Assembly (NCBI GenBank): GCA_016840085.1
Contig: JAEOTA010000081.1
Span: 1-64,000, forward strand
Source: Promethearchaeota archaeon
GTDB taxonomy: Archaea > Asgardarchaeota > Lokiarchaeia > Sigyniarchaeales > SOKP01
DNA length: 64,000 nt
Reading direction: 5' to 3'
Made by a program: the position numbers and the translations under genes. Numbering within the stretch: position 1 is the stretch's first letter; every line of letters starts with the position of its first letter. The notes beneath the pieces were generated by a model that saw only the letters and a list, made by a program, of their open reading frames with translations, was not told the origin of the DNA and did not search any database. Of this stretch, positions 18,620 to 28,800 are shown piece by piece.

Positions 18620-19114
18620 ATGTTTAAAAGAGATTTAACGTCAAAAAGAATTGGTGAAATAATCGAAAATAATGTAAGATTAATAGAAAACAATAAAATA
18701 AAATCAGGAGATATCGTCTATTGCACAAGTATTTGCGAGGATGTAATATTTGTTGAGGGACCAGAAGATAAGTTTTTTAAAGATTATCACAATTTAAAGA
18801 AATATGAGAGATATCCACCTTTTCCGGGAGATATTATTTATAGAACCATTGATGGAAAAGTTGGGAAGTGTGGGGTAGCAGAGATTGTAAAGATCTCAAG
18901 CGGGTCCTGCTTTACTGAGTTTAAAGTTAATGGCAAGAATAAAAAAAGTCGCCAGCGTGTAGAATACTTAGAATATTTAGCTCGTTCGTATGGATTTAAA
19001 GTAGAAAAAAATAAGGTGAAAAAGGGATATTTGTTAAAATTTTTTGGAGATTTACAAGAAGAAGTTGATGATTTTGTCTCGCTTTGTTGTCAAAATGATT
19101 ATATTTTATGGTAA
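18620..19114 (+). CDS. Hypothetical protein (164 aa)
   Basis: Coding character is good (ATG start, regular codon use) but no family is recognised. The first half contains IKSGDIVYCTSICEDVIFVE and a PPFPGDIIYRTIDGKVG beta-rich part; the second half is a basic segment (NGKNKKSRQRVEYLEYLARS) followed by an alpha/beta C-terminus. Cysteines are scattered, so a metal site is not evident. It stands alone, upstream of tRNA-Trp. Confidence 0.6.
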   Translation: MFKRDLTSKRIGEIIENNVRLIENNKIKSGDIVYCTSICEDVIFVEGPEDKFFKDYHNLKKYERYPPFPGDIIYRTIDGKVGKCGVAEIVKISSGSCFTEFKVNGKNKKSRQRVEYLEYLARSYGFKVEKNKVKKGYLLKFFGDLQEEVDDFVSLCCQNDYILW

Positions 19115-19260
19115 AGAAACAAAGAATTTTTGAATTCTTCAATCTTTATAAATGGAGTTATTGACATAAAGATATAATTTAAAGATAATTCTATGGTTTC
19201 AAAAAGGGAAATCAAAAAAATATAAATTTTACAAATTCTTTTGTGATTTAAATAACGTAA

Positions 19261-19424
19261 GGGGACTTAGTGTAGTTTTTTTAGCAATATCGCTTAAAAT
19301 GCACAACCCGGTAGCACGACAGGCTCCAGATCCTATATGCAAACTTGTTCGTGCAGACACCTGTTAATCGGGGGTTCAAAAGCAAGCAAGATTTTCTTGT
19401 TTTCGGAAACTCCCTCAGTCCCCA
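19261..19424 (+). tRNA. tRNA-Trp (CCA) interrupted by three introns or insertions
   Basis: Acceptor GGGGACT/AGTCCCC with discriminator A; D stem GTGT/GCAC; anticodon stem ACAGG/CCTGT around loop CT-CCA-G; variable TAATC; T stem GGGGG/CCCTC with TTCAA. Three loops are overlong: the D loop holds about 32 extra nt (19276-19307), the anticodon loop 29 nt after position 37 (19330-19358), the T loop about 30 nt (within 19378-19411). Removing them leaves a normal tRNA of about 73 nt. The anticodon-loop position is the usual one for archaeal tRNA-Trp; the other two are not. The T-loop insert contains a CAAGA/TCTTG hairpin. Confidence 0.85.
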
Positions 19425-19672
19425 CTTTTTTGAATACTTCTAACAATCATATTTAGATTTATAAATTAGACTTCTAACTAAATAAAAAATGTAAATTTAA
19501 TATTTATATTAAAATAAATTTTCCCTTTATCTTTTAAATGTAATCTAATACACCAAAATCTTTCTTTTTTGTAATTAAATATAAGTTTTTTCTTATAAAA
19601 TTTAATAGTTCAATTAATTTAGGCGGAATTTCTTCTATAAATCGTGGAATTATTAATCCGAGGTGAAATTGT

Positions 19673-19873
19673 ATAATAAGTTGGAAATTATTTAAGGAAA
19701 CATATAAATATGTTTGTGGTAAATGTGGGTATTTTCAATGGGAGAATAGAACTATTTGTGAAGGATGTGGGAGTAGTAATACCCTTAGGAAAGTCAACAA
19801 AAAAGATTGGAAAAAGACTCAAATGCATGAAGAAATAAAAAAGATTGATCGTTTTGAAGAGTTATTTCGATAA
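19673..19873 (+). CDS. Small rubredoxin-type zinc-ribbon protein, probable ATA start
   Basis: About 66 aa. KYVCGKCGYFQWENRTICEG followed by CGSSNTLRK is a two-knuckle zinc or iron ribbon. No ATG, GTG or TTG occurs between the upstream stop (19664) and the first knuckle; the frame opens with AAT TGT ATA ATA after the ribosome-binding site GAGGTGA (19660-19666), so ATA at 19673 or 19676 is the likely initiator. The C-terminus is basic then acidic (KKIDRFEELFR). Function may be redox or nucleic-acid binding. Confidence 0.6.
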   Translation: MISWKLFKETYKYVCGKCGYFQWENRTICEGCGSSNTLRKVNKKDWKKTQMHEEIKKIDRFEELFR

Positions 19874-20006
19874 GACATTAAATTACTTAGAATTAGCTTT
19901 ACTTTCACTTTTTCGAAATCAAACTGATTGAGCAGTTCACCCTCAGCCCCCATTTACTCAAATAATATTTAAAATAATTAATAAGACTAATTATTAAATG
20001 GACGAA

Positions 20007-21935
20007 TTATAGGTTTTTCAACCTTTCTTGTTCTTTTTGCTTCTTTCTTTCAATTTTTTTCCTTTGTTTTTCTAGCTTTTTTCGCCTTTTTGCTTCTTGT
20101 TTCGCTTCTTTTTCTCTTAGCTTTCTTTCTTGTTTCAGCCTTTCAAGTTCCAGTTTTTCTTTTTCAATGGCTTCTATTTCTGCTCTCTTTCTTTCTACCC
20201 GTTCCTTTTCTAATCTGATCTCCTCTTGTCTTTCTCTTTCAATTTTTTCTAATTGAGCTTTTTCTGCTTTTTCTTGCTTTAATCTTTCTCTTTCTTTTTG
20301 TTCTCTTTCATGACGATCTCTTTCTTGTCTTTCCCTTTCTCGCCTTTCCCTTTCCTTTCTCTCCTTTTCTTCTCTTTCTCTCCTTTCTTTCTCCAAGCGA
20401 ATGCTCTCTAATCTTTCTCTTTCTTTTCTCTCTTCTTCTTCGATTTCAAAAAACCATGAGTCTACTTTTTGAATTAATTCCTGTTTTTCTTTTAGTGGCA
20501 ATCCGAAACTTGGGTCTTTTTTCAGGTAAATATTCGCATATTTACTCATTTCCCATATTTTTGTCTGATGCGTCGTGGTAGCACTAACCCCTATCTGTCT
20601 CATACTCTCCCTAGCGATTTCAAAAGCTTGTCCAATAGATCGCATCTCATAATTTTCTTCAATAACCTTTTTTAAATATGTTAGAATTTGTTTGATATCA
20701 GCTACAGGTGGATTGGGTAATGATTTAAATTCAACCTTTTCAGATTTTAATGTTTCTAGCTCAAATTTTTCTTGTTTATATTCAGGTGTTGCTGCGATTT
20801 TAACTTCAGGACTTCGAGTATCATTTTGTTGAAGATATATGGGTTGTTCTACCATTTTGGGAGGAACTAAGGGTTCTTTTTTTGCTTTTCTCTTAAATTG
20901 TATTGGCCAACTGGCAAATGCGTACTGGCGATCTTCTGCAGAAGCAAAAATTGAATGTTTAGATGGCTTTCTAGTAGTTGATTCTCTTTGTTTAGGAGAA
21001 ATTTGGGCAATACCAGAGCTTAACATGGGTGATGCTTTTTCTAATATTGAGAATAGATACATTGGATCAAACTCCAGATTAGAGTAAATGCTTTTCAAAG
21101 AATTGATATTACTTTCAATTATACTTAGATTTACCTGAGAAAGTGTTTCCTGTAAAATTTGATCAGCTGCAAAGATAATCCCATTTAATCCTGCTGCTGA
21201 CATTAAGTAGGAATCATCTGGTTTTCCTCTTATTTTATCAGAAACTAAAATTTGATTGTAAAAATCCCAATGAGTACTCAATAGCATATGACCATCTTTA
21301 GCAATTTGATAGGAATCATCATTACAGATTGTTTCCATCATCTCTAAAAATATGTCCTTATAGGGTATGAATATATTTCTCATTAAAGCACCCTTTATGA
21401 AAGTTTTATGATTCTCTGATTTAAAAGATAAGTCGACTGGAACTTTAATCACTTTTTCTGCAATTATAACATCTTGGTCATCTTCTAAAGTAACATTTGT
21501 GGATGTAGCCATGTGGTCATAAGCAAAGTTAGATAGTATTAGTCCCGTTAAAATTCTATTGTCAGTAATGTACTTACCAGATTCTAATTCAAATTTTAAA
21601 AAATAATACCCCAAACCAAAAAGGTAATAAAGAGTTCCTCTTTCAATCTCAATAGAATAGTCATAACCAGTGAAGAAGATAACTGTATCTGAAATAATAC
21701 TTGATACTTGATGATGAGCATACATTCCTAAGGTGGGATAACCTAACAAGTCTCCCCAACTGGGTATCATAAAAAGCGAATTGCTTGGAAATAACTTATT
21801 CTCCAATTTCTGTTTTTCAATTCTTTCTTTTTCAAGCCGTTCTTTTTCAAGACGCTCTTTTTCTAACCTTTCCTTTTCCAACTTTTCCTTTTCAAGTCTT
21901 TCTTTTTCCGATTGGTCTACATTTATATTCTCCAT
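20007..21935 (-). CDS. Coiled-coil protein with KERLE repeats at both ends and a central globular domain
   Basis: 642 aa. Residues about 8-45 are near-perfect pentads of E-K-E-R-L; residues about 505-640 are an almost uninterrupted run of Glu, Lys, Arg (RERERQERDRHEREQKER style), typical of a single stable alpha-helix or long coiled coil. Between them, residues 50-310 form a globular region (YPTLGMYAHHQVSSIISDTV, YLFGLGYYFLKFELESGKY) with no recognised family, and 310-500 is a linker. No membrane segment. The pattern fits a cytoskeletal or spacer protein. The same low-complexity helix style recurs in the giant protein at the end of the window. Confidence 0.75.
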   Translation of the reverse strand: MENINVDQSEKERLEKEKLEKERLEKERLEKERLEKERIEKQKLENKLFPSNSLFMIPSWGDLLGYPTLGMYAHHQVSSIISDTVIFFTGYDYSIEIERGTLYYLFGLGYYFLKFELESGKYITDNRILTGLILSNFAYDHMATSTNVTLEDDQDVIIAEKVIKVPVDLSFKSENHKTFIKGALMRNIFIPYKDIFLEMMETICNDDSYQIAKDGHMLLSTHWDFYNQILVSDKIRGKPDDSYLMSAAGLNGIIFAADQILQETLSQVNLSIIESNINSLKSIYSNLEFDPMYLFSILEKASPMLSSGIAQISPKQRESTTRKPSKHSIFASAEDRQYAFASWPIQFKRKAKKEPLVPPKMVEQPIYLQQNDTRSPEVKIAATPEYKQEKFELETLKSEKVEFKSLPNPPVADIKQILTYLKKVIEENYEMRSIGQAFEIARESMRQIGVSATTTHQTKIWEMSKYANIYLKKDPSFGLPLKEKQELIQKVDSWFFEIEEEERKERERLESIRLEKERREREEKERKERERRERERQERDRHEREQKERERLKQEKAEKAQLEKIERERQEEIRLEKERVERKRAEIEAIEKEKLELERLKQERKLREKEAKQEAKRRKKLEKQRKKIERKKQKEQERLKNL

Positions 21936-22088
21936 CTACTTAATATCAACTCAGAATATAATTGAAAAATTTAAAAAAATGATTTCTGAAATTATTATAA
22001 TAATTGATAGCTATTAATTTATGATTTTCTCATCATTTTTATTTAATGCCCACAATTATAAAAAAAAAAAGGTAAGTTTGTGAACTTT

Positions 22089-22547
22089 TTATCGAAGTAA
22101 GAAAAGTATTTGAGTTTTCAATTCCTCGGGAGGAGTTACCCCCGGATCATCTAAATATAATTCATAGGCAATGCCAGATGTCTCATATCCATTCTTTTGA
22201 GCCCATTGAGTAAGTGCGTTATATGCGGGTTCAATTTTATCATAGGGGCCAGTATGAATGCAACTAGCATATTTTCCAGCAGGGATTTCACTTGTTTTTA
22301 TATCATCTTTTTCAAGAAGTTTTTTAGAAAAAGGGATGCCAATCTCTACATCCATATTTTGCATATCTAAATTAAAATATCCCGCGAAAGGAGCACCTGC
22401 AGGGAATTCTCCTTTCTCCCCCAAATATTGCATGATCTTCATGTAGGATTCTCCCAGTAGTTGAGGTAATTGTTGTACTGAGGTTTTTGTACGTATAGAT
22501 AAAACTAACTGAGTAGATCGCTCTAATTTTTCACAATTATACGACAT
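22089..22547 (-). CDS. GyrI-like / effector-binding domain protein
   Basis: 152 aa from ATG 22547, which has GAGGAAG just upstream; the frame is open 12 codons further but lacks a better start. It has the SOUL/GyrI two-beta-alpha-beta duplication: QLPQLLGESYMKIMQYLGEK, GAPFAGYF, DVEIGIPF, IPAGKYASCIHTGPYDKIEP, then GYETSGIAYELYLDDPGVTP. Family members bind small molecules or inhibit partners; stand-alone forms are common in archaea and some hydrolyse xenobiotics. Ligand unknown. Confidence 0.85.
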   Translation of the reverse strand: MSYNCEKLERSTQLVLSIRTKTSVQQLPQLLGESYMKIMQYLGEKGEFPAGAPFAGYFNLDMQNMDVEIGIPFSKKLLEKDDIKTSEIPAGKYASCIHTGPYDKIEPAYNALTQWAQKNGYETSGIAYELYLDDPGVTPPEELKTQILFLLR

Positions 22548-22843
22548 AGAACTTCCTCTTATATTTATTGATACAATTTTCAATTATTAATTATGAAAAT
22601 AAGCATATGTAAGTTTTAAAATTAAATGATCTTTTTTAAAAGAATCTCAGTAGTAATTAAGTGATTTATTTAAAATCAGTAATTCATTTTTACTTTTTTT
22701 ACGTGAAAGCTGTGTTTCACGATCTTATTTATGATTAATTTTCTTGTAATCTTAATTTTAAAATAGTAATTATAAAATATTAAAAATGAATATGAAGAAT
22801 ATATCAACAATTGAATCTAAATAGATAGAGTTTTCATGTAATA

Positions 22844-23221
22844 ATGTATCGAATTGAGAAAATAGGTGAAAACCAGTACTATATAAAAGCTCTAGGCACA
22901 TTTCCACCTTCAGTTGCAAAAAAATTCATAAAAGATTTTGAAGAAAAATTAAAGGATGTAAGCTTATTTTCTGTGATTGTTGATGGTTTAGATGTTATTT
23001 TACTCAATCTTAAATCTTTCGAAATTATTTTAGAATTTCTTAGAAAAAATAATGAGAAATTGATTAAATCTGCGTATATTATTTCCAAAAATCTTATATT
23101 AAAGAAAGAGGTCCAAATATTATTAGATAGAGCGGAATCTCCTAAAAGGAAAATTGTTAAAAATCTTGAAGCTGCAAAAGAATGGATTGGTGTTAAAGAA
23201 ATTATAATAGAAAAAGACTAG
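22844..23221 (+). CDS. STAS / SpoIIAA-like protein
   Basis: 125 aa, ATG start. Order of elements (YRIEKIGENQYYIKALGTF, a helix, SVIVDGLDVILLNLKSFEII, a helix, SAYIISKNLILKKEVQILL) matches the beta-alpha STAS-like fold of the SpoIIAA-like family, small proteins of unclear, probably lipid- or protein-binding, role. Last four bases overlap the end of the convergent transporter gene. Confidence 0.6.
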   Translation: MYRIEKIGENQYYIKALGTFPPSVAKKFIKDFEEKLKDVSLFSVIVDGLDVILLNLKSFEIILEFLRKNNEKLIKSAYIISKNLILKKEVQILLDRAESPKRKIVKNLEAAKEWIGVKEIIIEKD

Positions 23222-24069
23222 CTATTTTGCTTTTTATTTAATTTTTGACTATCTTCTGCAGTAAAAGCTGTTAAAAATATAATTCCTAAGACGATTACTA
23301 CAAATCCAACAATTTGGAATAATGTAATAATCTCACTTAAAACAATGGAGCTTATTATAACTGCTATTATTATACTTGCTGATGTAAAACATGGCACAAC
23401 TATATTTGCCTTAGCTTTAGCAAATGCATATTGAGAAATCAGAAGAGTTAAAGTAGCAAGAAGAAAAGTAACAAAAGTAAAAGTTAATGTTATTGTAGTA
23501 TTAGGAATGGCAGTAATTCTTTTTGTGACTGTTTGAAAAGCCATAAATGTTCCTGCTGTAATTCCTAATATCAAACCTGCTGCTTTATAACCATTTAACT
23601 TTGAAATAATAATAGCTATGAATTCAAGAACAATAAAACTAATTGAAGTTATGAGAAAAATATCAATTTTAAAATTGTTATATTTAACTTCGCTCGGATT
23701 TACATTAAATAAGGTGATTAAGATAGTTCCTAAAATAATTAATGTAATTCCGATTATTTGTAATTTTGAAATAGTTTCTTTTAGTATATAATAAGAGAAT
23801 ATTGCTAATATAACCAAACCTAAACCTTCAATTGGGGCTATTAAATTAATAGGGGCAAAAAATAGAGCAGCCCATTGAATAAACATATAGATAGAGGTTA
23901 AAATTGTACCAAATATCCAGATGCCTGTGTGTTTATTTTTAACATTTACCTTTCCCTGATCTTTAAAACCTTCAATAGCATATTTCTGAATACCTTTACC
24001 CAAATAAAGAATCGCATATGCAATAAATCCTATTGATAAGCCTATTATTATTCTTATGTCAGAACTCAT
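23218..24069 (-). CDS. DMT-superfamily transporter (EamA / NIPA-like)
   Basis: 283 aa with nine or ten hydrophobic helices arranged as two halves. GFIAYAILYLGKGIQKYAIE at the N-terminus and the ending PIEGLGLVILAIFSYYILKE of the first half are typical of the drug/metabolite transporter superfamily, closest in style to NIPA-type proteins that move magnesium; the substrate cannot be told. The DsrE-like gene lies 30 nt upstream on the same strand and may be co-transcribed. Confidence 0.8.
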   Translation of the reverse strand: MSSDIRIIIGLSIGFIAYAILYLGKGIQKYAIEGFKDQGKVNVKNKHTGIWIFGTILTSIYMFIQWAALFFAPINLIAPIEGLGLVILAIFSYYILKETISKLQIIGITLIILGTILITLFNVNPSEVKYNNFKIDIFLITSISFIVLEFIAIIISKLNGYKAAGLILGITAGTFMAFQTVTKRITAIPNTTITLTFTFVTFLLATLTLLISQYAFAKAKANIVVPCFTSASIIIAVIISSIVLSEIITLFQIVGFVVIVLGIIFLTAFTAEDSQKLNKKQNS

Positions 24070-24098
24070 TTTTATCTCACAGAATTATACAAACTTAT

Positions 24099-24386
24099 TT
24101 AGAGAGTTATTAGTTTATATCCTTGTTCAATATATTTTGTCATGCTAGGGTGTCCCATCAATTCAGCACAAGTAGAAAACCCTAATTTTTCTACTTCTTC
24201 TAAAGAGCCCATTTTATTACTACATGCTTTACAAAAACAATTTATTAATCCATAGTTTTTCAATTCTTGGTACTTAATATAAAACGGATTATTTTTAGAT
24301 TCAAATTGATTTGCTAATTTGGTTGCAGAACCTTCAACTATAACTTTTACATCATGCCCTTTTTCACTCATATATTTAGTCTTCAT
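24099..24386 (-). CDS. DsrE-family protein, short N-terminus
   Basis: 95 aa. SEKGHDVKVIVEGSATKLAN and the cysteine-bearing LINCFCKACSNKMGS are characteristic of the DsrE/DsrF-like fold, small cytosolic sulfur-relay or redox proteins. The first beta strand usually found before the GHDV motif is missing: a TAA lies 12 nt upstream of the ATG, so the gene is either N-terminally trimmed or starts at a non-standard codon. Lies upstream of the transporter gene. Confidence 0.7.
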   Translation of the reverse strand: MKTKYMSEKGHDVKVIVEGSATKLANQFESKNNPFYIKYQELKNYGLINCFCKACSNKMGSLEEVEKLGFSTCAELMGHPSMTKYIEQGYKLITL

Positions 24387-24487
24387 ATCTAGAATATATT
24401 AATAATAAATTGATTTGTATTATATCACTAAATATTTAACCTTTTTTTACATAATTCTATTATAAAACTGCTGATGGAATTATAAAA

Positions 24488-25684
24488 TTAGTCTGCATTA
24501 ACTAATACATAATTTACTTGAAACGAATTACTATTTCTTAACTTTAAGTTAAAAATATAACCTTCATAGAGATTATAGTTTGTACTTAAAATTGGTGTGA
24601 ATACATAAAAATTATTTTGCTTTCTATGACTCCTATTCTTATTTTTATAAAGTCGAATGTTATAAAGATTATGTCTTAAATAATAACCAAGTTCTCTAGC
24701 TTTATGCCTATTTTGATTTTTGTGAGCAGATAAACCAATAGTGGGCAATTCTCCCATATTAATTAATATAAAATAGATTTGATCTGCTAATTCAATAGAC
24801 GATGTATTTCCAACAATAATTTCTCTTGATTGACAAACCCAACCATCACCTTTTAACCAACCATTTATAAGTTCTCTTAATAATTCTTCTGAGGTAGAAA
24901 ACAAAAATGGGTGTATTCTTTTTCTAGAGGATCCTGTGTTAAATAAGTTAAATATTAATTCTCCCAATTGAGTATTATAAAAATTAATTCGATATGCATT
25001 TCTTTCAGGGATTCCAATTACTTTAGGTTTAATACCAAATATTTCTTCTCCATAACATGTAATATTATTTAATAGACATTTTTCATTAATCCCGATAGTA
25101 AATGAAACACCGCTACATTTTTTATTATATCTTTTATCAGACGTAAATAATATCATTCCTTCAGCAAGATAATATCCAAACCACCTGAAGAGTTGTTTTG
25201 TGAAATCTAAAATTCCAAGAATTTTCATTCGTATTTTATTTGAAAATGTATTTACAAATTCTTCGGTTTTCATCTTAGATTTTGTATTTACTTGATGATG
25301 TTTTGGAATCAGAAGGAAATCACCATTTTTTAAATGCTCACTACTAAGAATTTCAATATTTTTTTCTAATACTCCTAGATTTATCTTACTATACTTTCTA
25401 CGGCAATAATCTCGAATTTCTTTACGAATCACATAAAATTTTTGATTCTCTATGGATTTTATTTTAAAAACTTGACCTGTGCATCTAATTTCTTTAATTA
25501 TTCCTCTATACATAACTTTTTTAACGTCTTGGACTTGATCTGTCATAGACGAATTAACATATATTTCTTCCCCAACTTTTATCTCTGAAATTGATTTTGC
25601 ACTAGTATTCCCTAGAATTACTTTAATATCAGGTGGAAAACCCTTATATTGGGTATTTTTAGAAATTTTAAGAATATTGTTCAT
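24488..25684 (-). CDS. Free-standing intein-like (Hint) LAGLIDADG endonuclease
   Basis: 398 aa. The N-terminus reads PPDIKVILGNTSAKSISEIKVGEEI, which is intein block A/B style but without the catalytic first cysteine; the C-terminus YEGYIFNLKLRNSNSFQVNY and VLVNAD resembles intein blocks F/G with the usual His-Asn replaced. In between are two LAGLIDADG helices, FGYYLAEGMI (about residue 170) and LINGWLKGDGW (about residue 270), the homing endonuclease core. There are no exteins, so protein splicing is not expected. It is probably an independent homing endonuclease derived from an intein. Lies next to a restriction-modification gene. Confidence 0.8.
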   Translation of the reverse strand: MNNILKISKNTQYKGFPPDIKVILGNTSAKSISEIKVGEEIYVNSSMTDQVQDVKKVMYRGIIKEIRCTGQVFKIKSIENQKFYVIRKEIRDYCRRKYSKINLGVLEKNIEILSSEHLKNGDFLLIPKHHQVNTKSKMKTEEFVNTFSNKIRMKILGILDFTKQLFRWFGYYLAEGMILFTSDKRYNKKCSGVSFTIGINEKCLLNNITCYGEEIFGIKPKVIGIPERNAYRINFYNTQLGELIFNLFNTGSSRKRIHPFLFSTSEELLRELINGWLKGDGWVCQSREIIVGNTSSIELADQIYFILINMGELPTIGLSAHKNQNRHKARELGYYLRHNLYNIRLYKNKNRSHRKQNNFYVFTPILSTNYNLYEGYIFNLKLRNSNSFQVNYVLVNAD

Positions 25685-25862
25685 ATTGTAATATCCAAAA
25701 TGATTAACAACAATATAAATTCAGAAAGAGTGGTGATTTTTCATCGAATAATTCCAAAAATCATAGAGACTTTTGTAAATAGCTAAATATTAAAAATTGT
25801 ACAATATTTGTAAATATAAGAGAAATCATATATATTTAGATTGTTTTATTTTAAATCAATAT

Positions 25863-28800
25863 TTAATTGTATAATTTCAACAATTTTTCAGATATATAAT
25901 CATTAATTAAAATCTTTTCCTCCTCTGTTATTTCAAATAAATTATATATTAAATCATTTAATTGATTGATTTTTTCATCAACATCTTCGTTCAATTTTTC
26001 TAATTTAATAATATCTGAAACGATTTGTTCAATTAACTTAATTTTTTTAAGTTTAAAGTCGTTTAATGATCCTCTTCGCAGAATAATAGGTAGATTTTTT
26101 ATAAATGTTGATCCAATCTCAATTTCATTTTCTTTTTTCTTACCCATAATATCTATAAAATATCGCATTAAGTTAGAATTAAGCACAGCGGTCACATACT
26201 TCAAAGAAAAAGCAGTAGATTTCTTTTTTGTTATAAAATAAGTGTTATCAACATAAGTTTTATTATCTACATATGTAAAATTATATACTAATCTTGGTAT
26301 TCTGTATCCTATATATATAACCTCATCAAATTTATCAATATTTTTTTCACTTTCCTTTTTAATTTCAATTAAATCTGATTTGGACATACTGTTTGATAAT
26401 AAATATCTCTTTAGTTTAGTATCATTCCAAGCTTTTTCTCTATTATGTATTATAACAATATATTTATTAATTAAAGGTTCAACACAAAACTTTCTTATTT
26501 CACCCATTTTACGATATTTTCTTAAGTATTCTTCAGGTATTTGTGTAGGCTTCTCATCAAATATTAAAATAGGCTTATGTTTCTTTCTAAATGAATTTGA
26601 ATATTGATTGCAGTTATAATCATCACCTAATTTTGTTTTAAATTTCTTAATTTTCATAAAGAGTTCTTTATGCAATTTTGGAGTAAATGCCCAATTTTCA
26701 TCATTTTTCCAATTTCCCAAATCAAATTGTCCTGCTTTTTCTAAATAATCATTTAAATCAAGACTCTTCAATTCCCTTGCAAAATCCTCATCAAATAAAA
26801 AGACTTCAAAAAAATTAAGCTTTCTTAAAGGTTGTTGTTTAGTATAAGATAAAATTGAATTATGAATATCCACTCCTTTAAACAATAATTGTTCCCTGAA
26901 GTCAATAATTTTTAATAATTTTACTCGCTCTTTAAAAAATTTTTTTAGATAATTAGCATAGGCAGATTCCAGCCAATATCGAGAAGTAATAAAGGTAAAA
27001 TATCCTCCCTCTCTTAATAACTCATAACTACGTACAGTAAAATCATAATGTACATCACCTTGACCATGGTGATATTTATTTAATATTCCTAATTTTCCAA
27101 TTATCTTCTGCTCTAATTTAGGGGCGAAAGTTATTCTAAAATATGGTGGATTTCCAATAATAATATCAAAACCATTTCTTTTTTCAAATACTTCTGGATA
27201 TTCCATAATCCAATGAAAAATGCCTAACTCTGTCAAGTTCTCAGTATTAACTTTTACCCCTTCTTTCGATAAGTCATTCACTAAAGCTTCATTTAGCTTT
27301 TTATTAAAATCTTTAGTTATTATATCTATATCTTTTTTTAGGTTTTTCTGTTTAAGAGGATCTTCTATTGAATAATACTGTTTGATTAATTCATTTCTTT
27401 CTAAAAAAATGTCTATTAAATTACCCTTCTTAACCCATGAACTGATATCTTTAGGGTCTATTTTAATAGTTTCAGTATTTGTATACCCAATTAATGAATT
27501 CCCTTTTCTTATATTGAAATCTATGTTAGGTAATGGCTCGGGTTCCTGTTTTTCAATAATCCATAACCATAATCTTAACTTACAGATATCTACTGCAGGT
27601 TCCTTTATATCAACCCCGTATAAATTATTTTGAATAATTTCTTTTTTAATATCATAATTGGATTCTGATAATTCAATTTTCTTTAGGATATTCTTTCTGA
27701 TATTGAATAAAATATTTCCACAGCTTAATAGAAATGCACCAGATCCAACAGCAGGATCGCATATTTTTAGTAGCTTAATAATCTGTAAGTATACCTTTTT
27801 TAGAATTAATTTATCAAGATCAAATATATCGTTAAAATTTTCAATATATTTCCACTGAATATCTTCCCTTTTCTTTAAAAATTCAATAACTTGATTTTTT
27901 AGATATGCTTCAATAATTCCCTTAGCCATATATTCTGTAATTACTTGTGGAGTATAATATACTCCACTTCCTTTTCTATCTTCAATTGTTTTTTCGAAAA
28001 TATGCCCTAAAATTTCAGGATCAATTGTATTATCTATTTTGTAATTTTTCTCTAAATTTTCATATTCTTTCTTGAAATTAAAAGTTCTGAGAAATTGTAT
28101 AGCTTGTATAAAAGATTCTCTTTGAATTTTTAAACCTTTATTATCAATCTCCTTTTTTCTAAATAAATCTCCATTTAAAAAGGGAATTTTTTCATAAATT
28201 TTGGGGAGATTTTCTCGTATATTTAACGGAGTGTTTAAAGTCTCAAAAAACAATTGATTGATTCTGTTATAAAAATCTTCAGGTTTAGTATTTTTCAAAA
28301 AATTAAGGATATCATCTTTTATAATTCCATATTCAGATAAGATTCTTATAAATATTAAACGTGTGAAGTTTAATCTGATAAAATCTTTTTTTTCCTGTTT
28401 AGTTGAAGCAAATACCACATTGTTTAAAAGAGAATCTTCCTTATATATAGATTTTTTTTTATTTTCTTTATCTATATATTCCCCTCCATGAATTAAAGCA
28501 ACATACCAATTATAGAATTTTTCAGTGATATCTACTGCTTCTTCTATAGGTATTTCACGTATTTTTTCGGCTTTATAAACATTTTCCATTAATTTAAAAG
28601 CTTCTTTCACAGAGAACTCTTGCTCTACAACTCTTATCTCTCCTTTTATTTCTATTGCTTTTATGAAGATCCATTCCTTACCATTTGTCACTAATGCATT
28701 ATTTTGATTACCAATATTGATATCAGATATCCATAGTTTTGCTTGGTTTATGCCATGATCCTTTTTAGCCCTTAGATCTTCATTAAATGGCTCCCATTCA

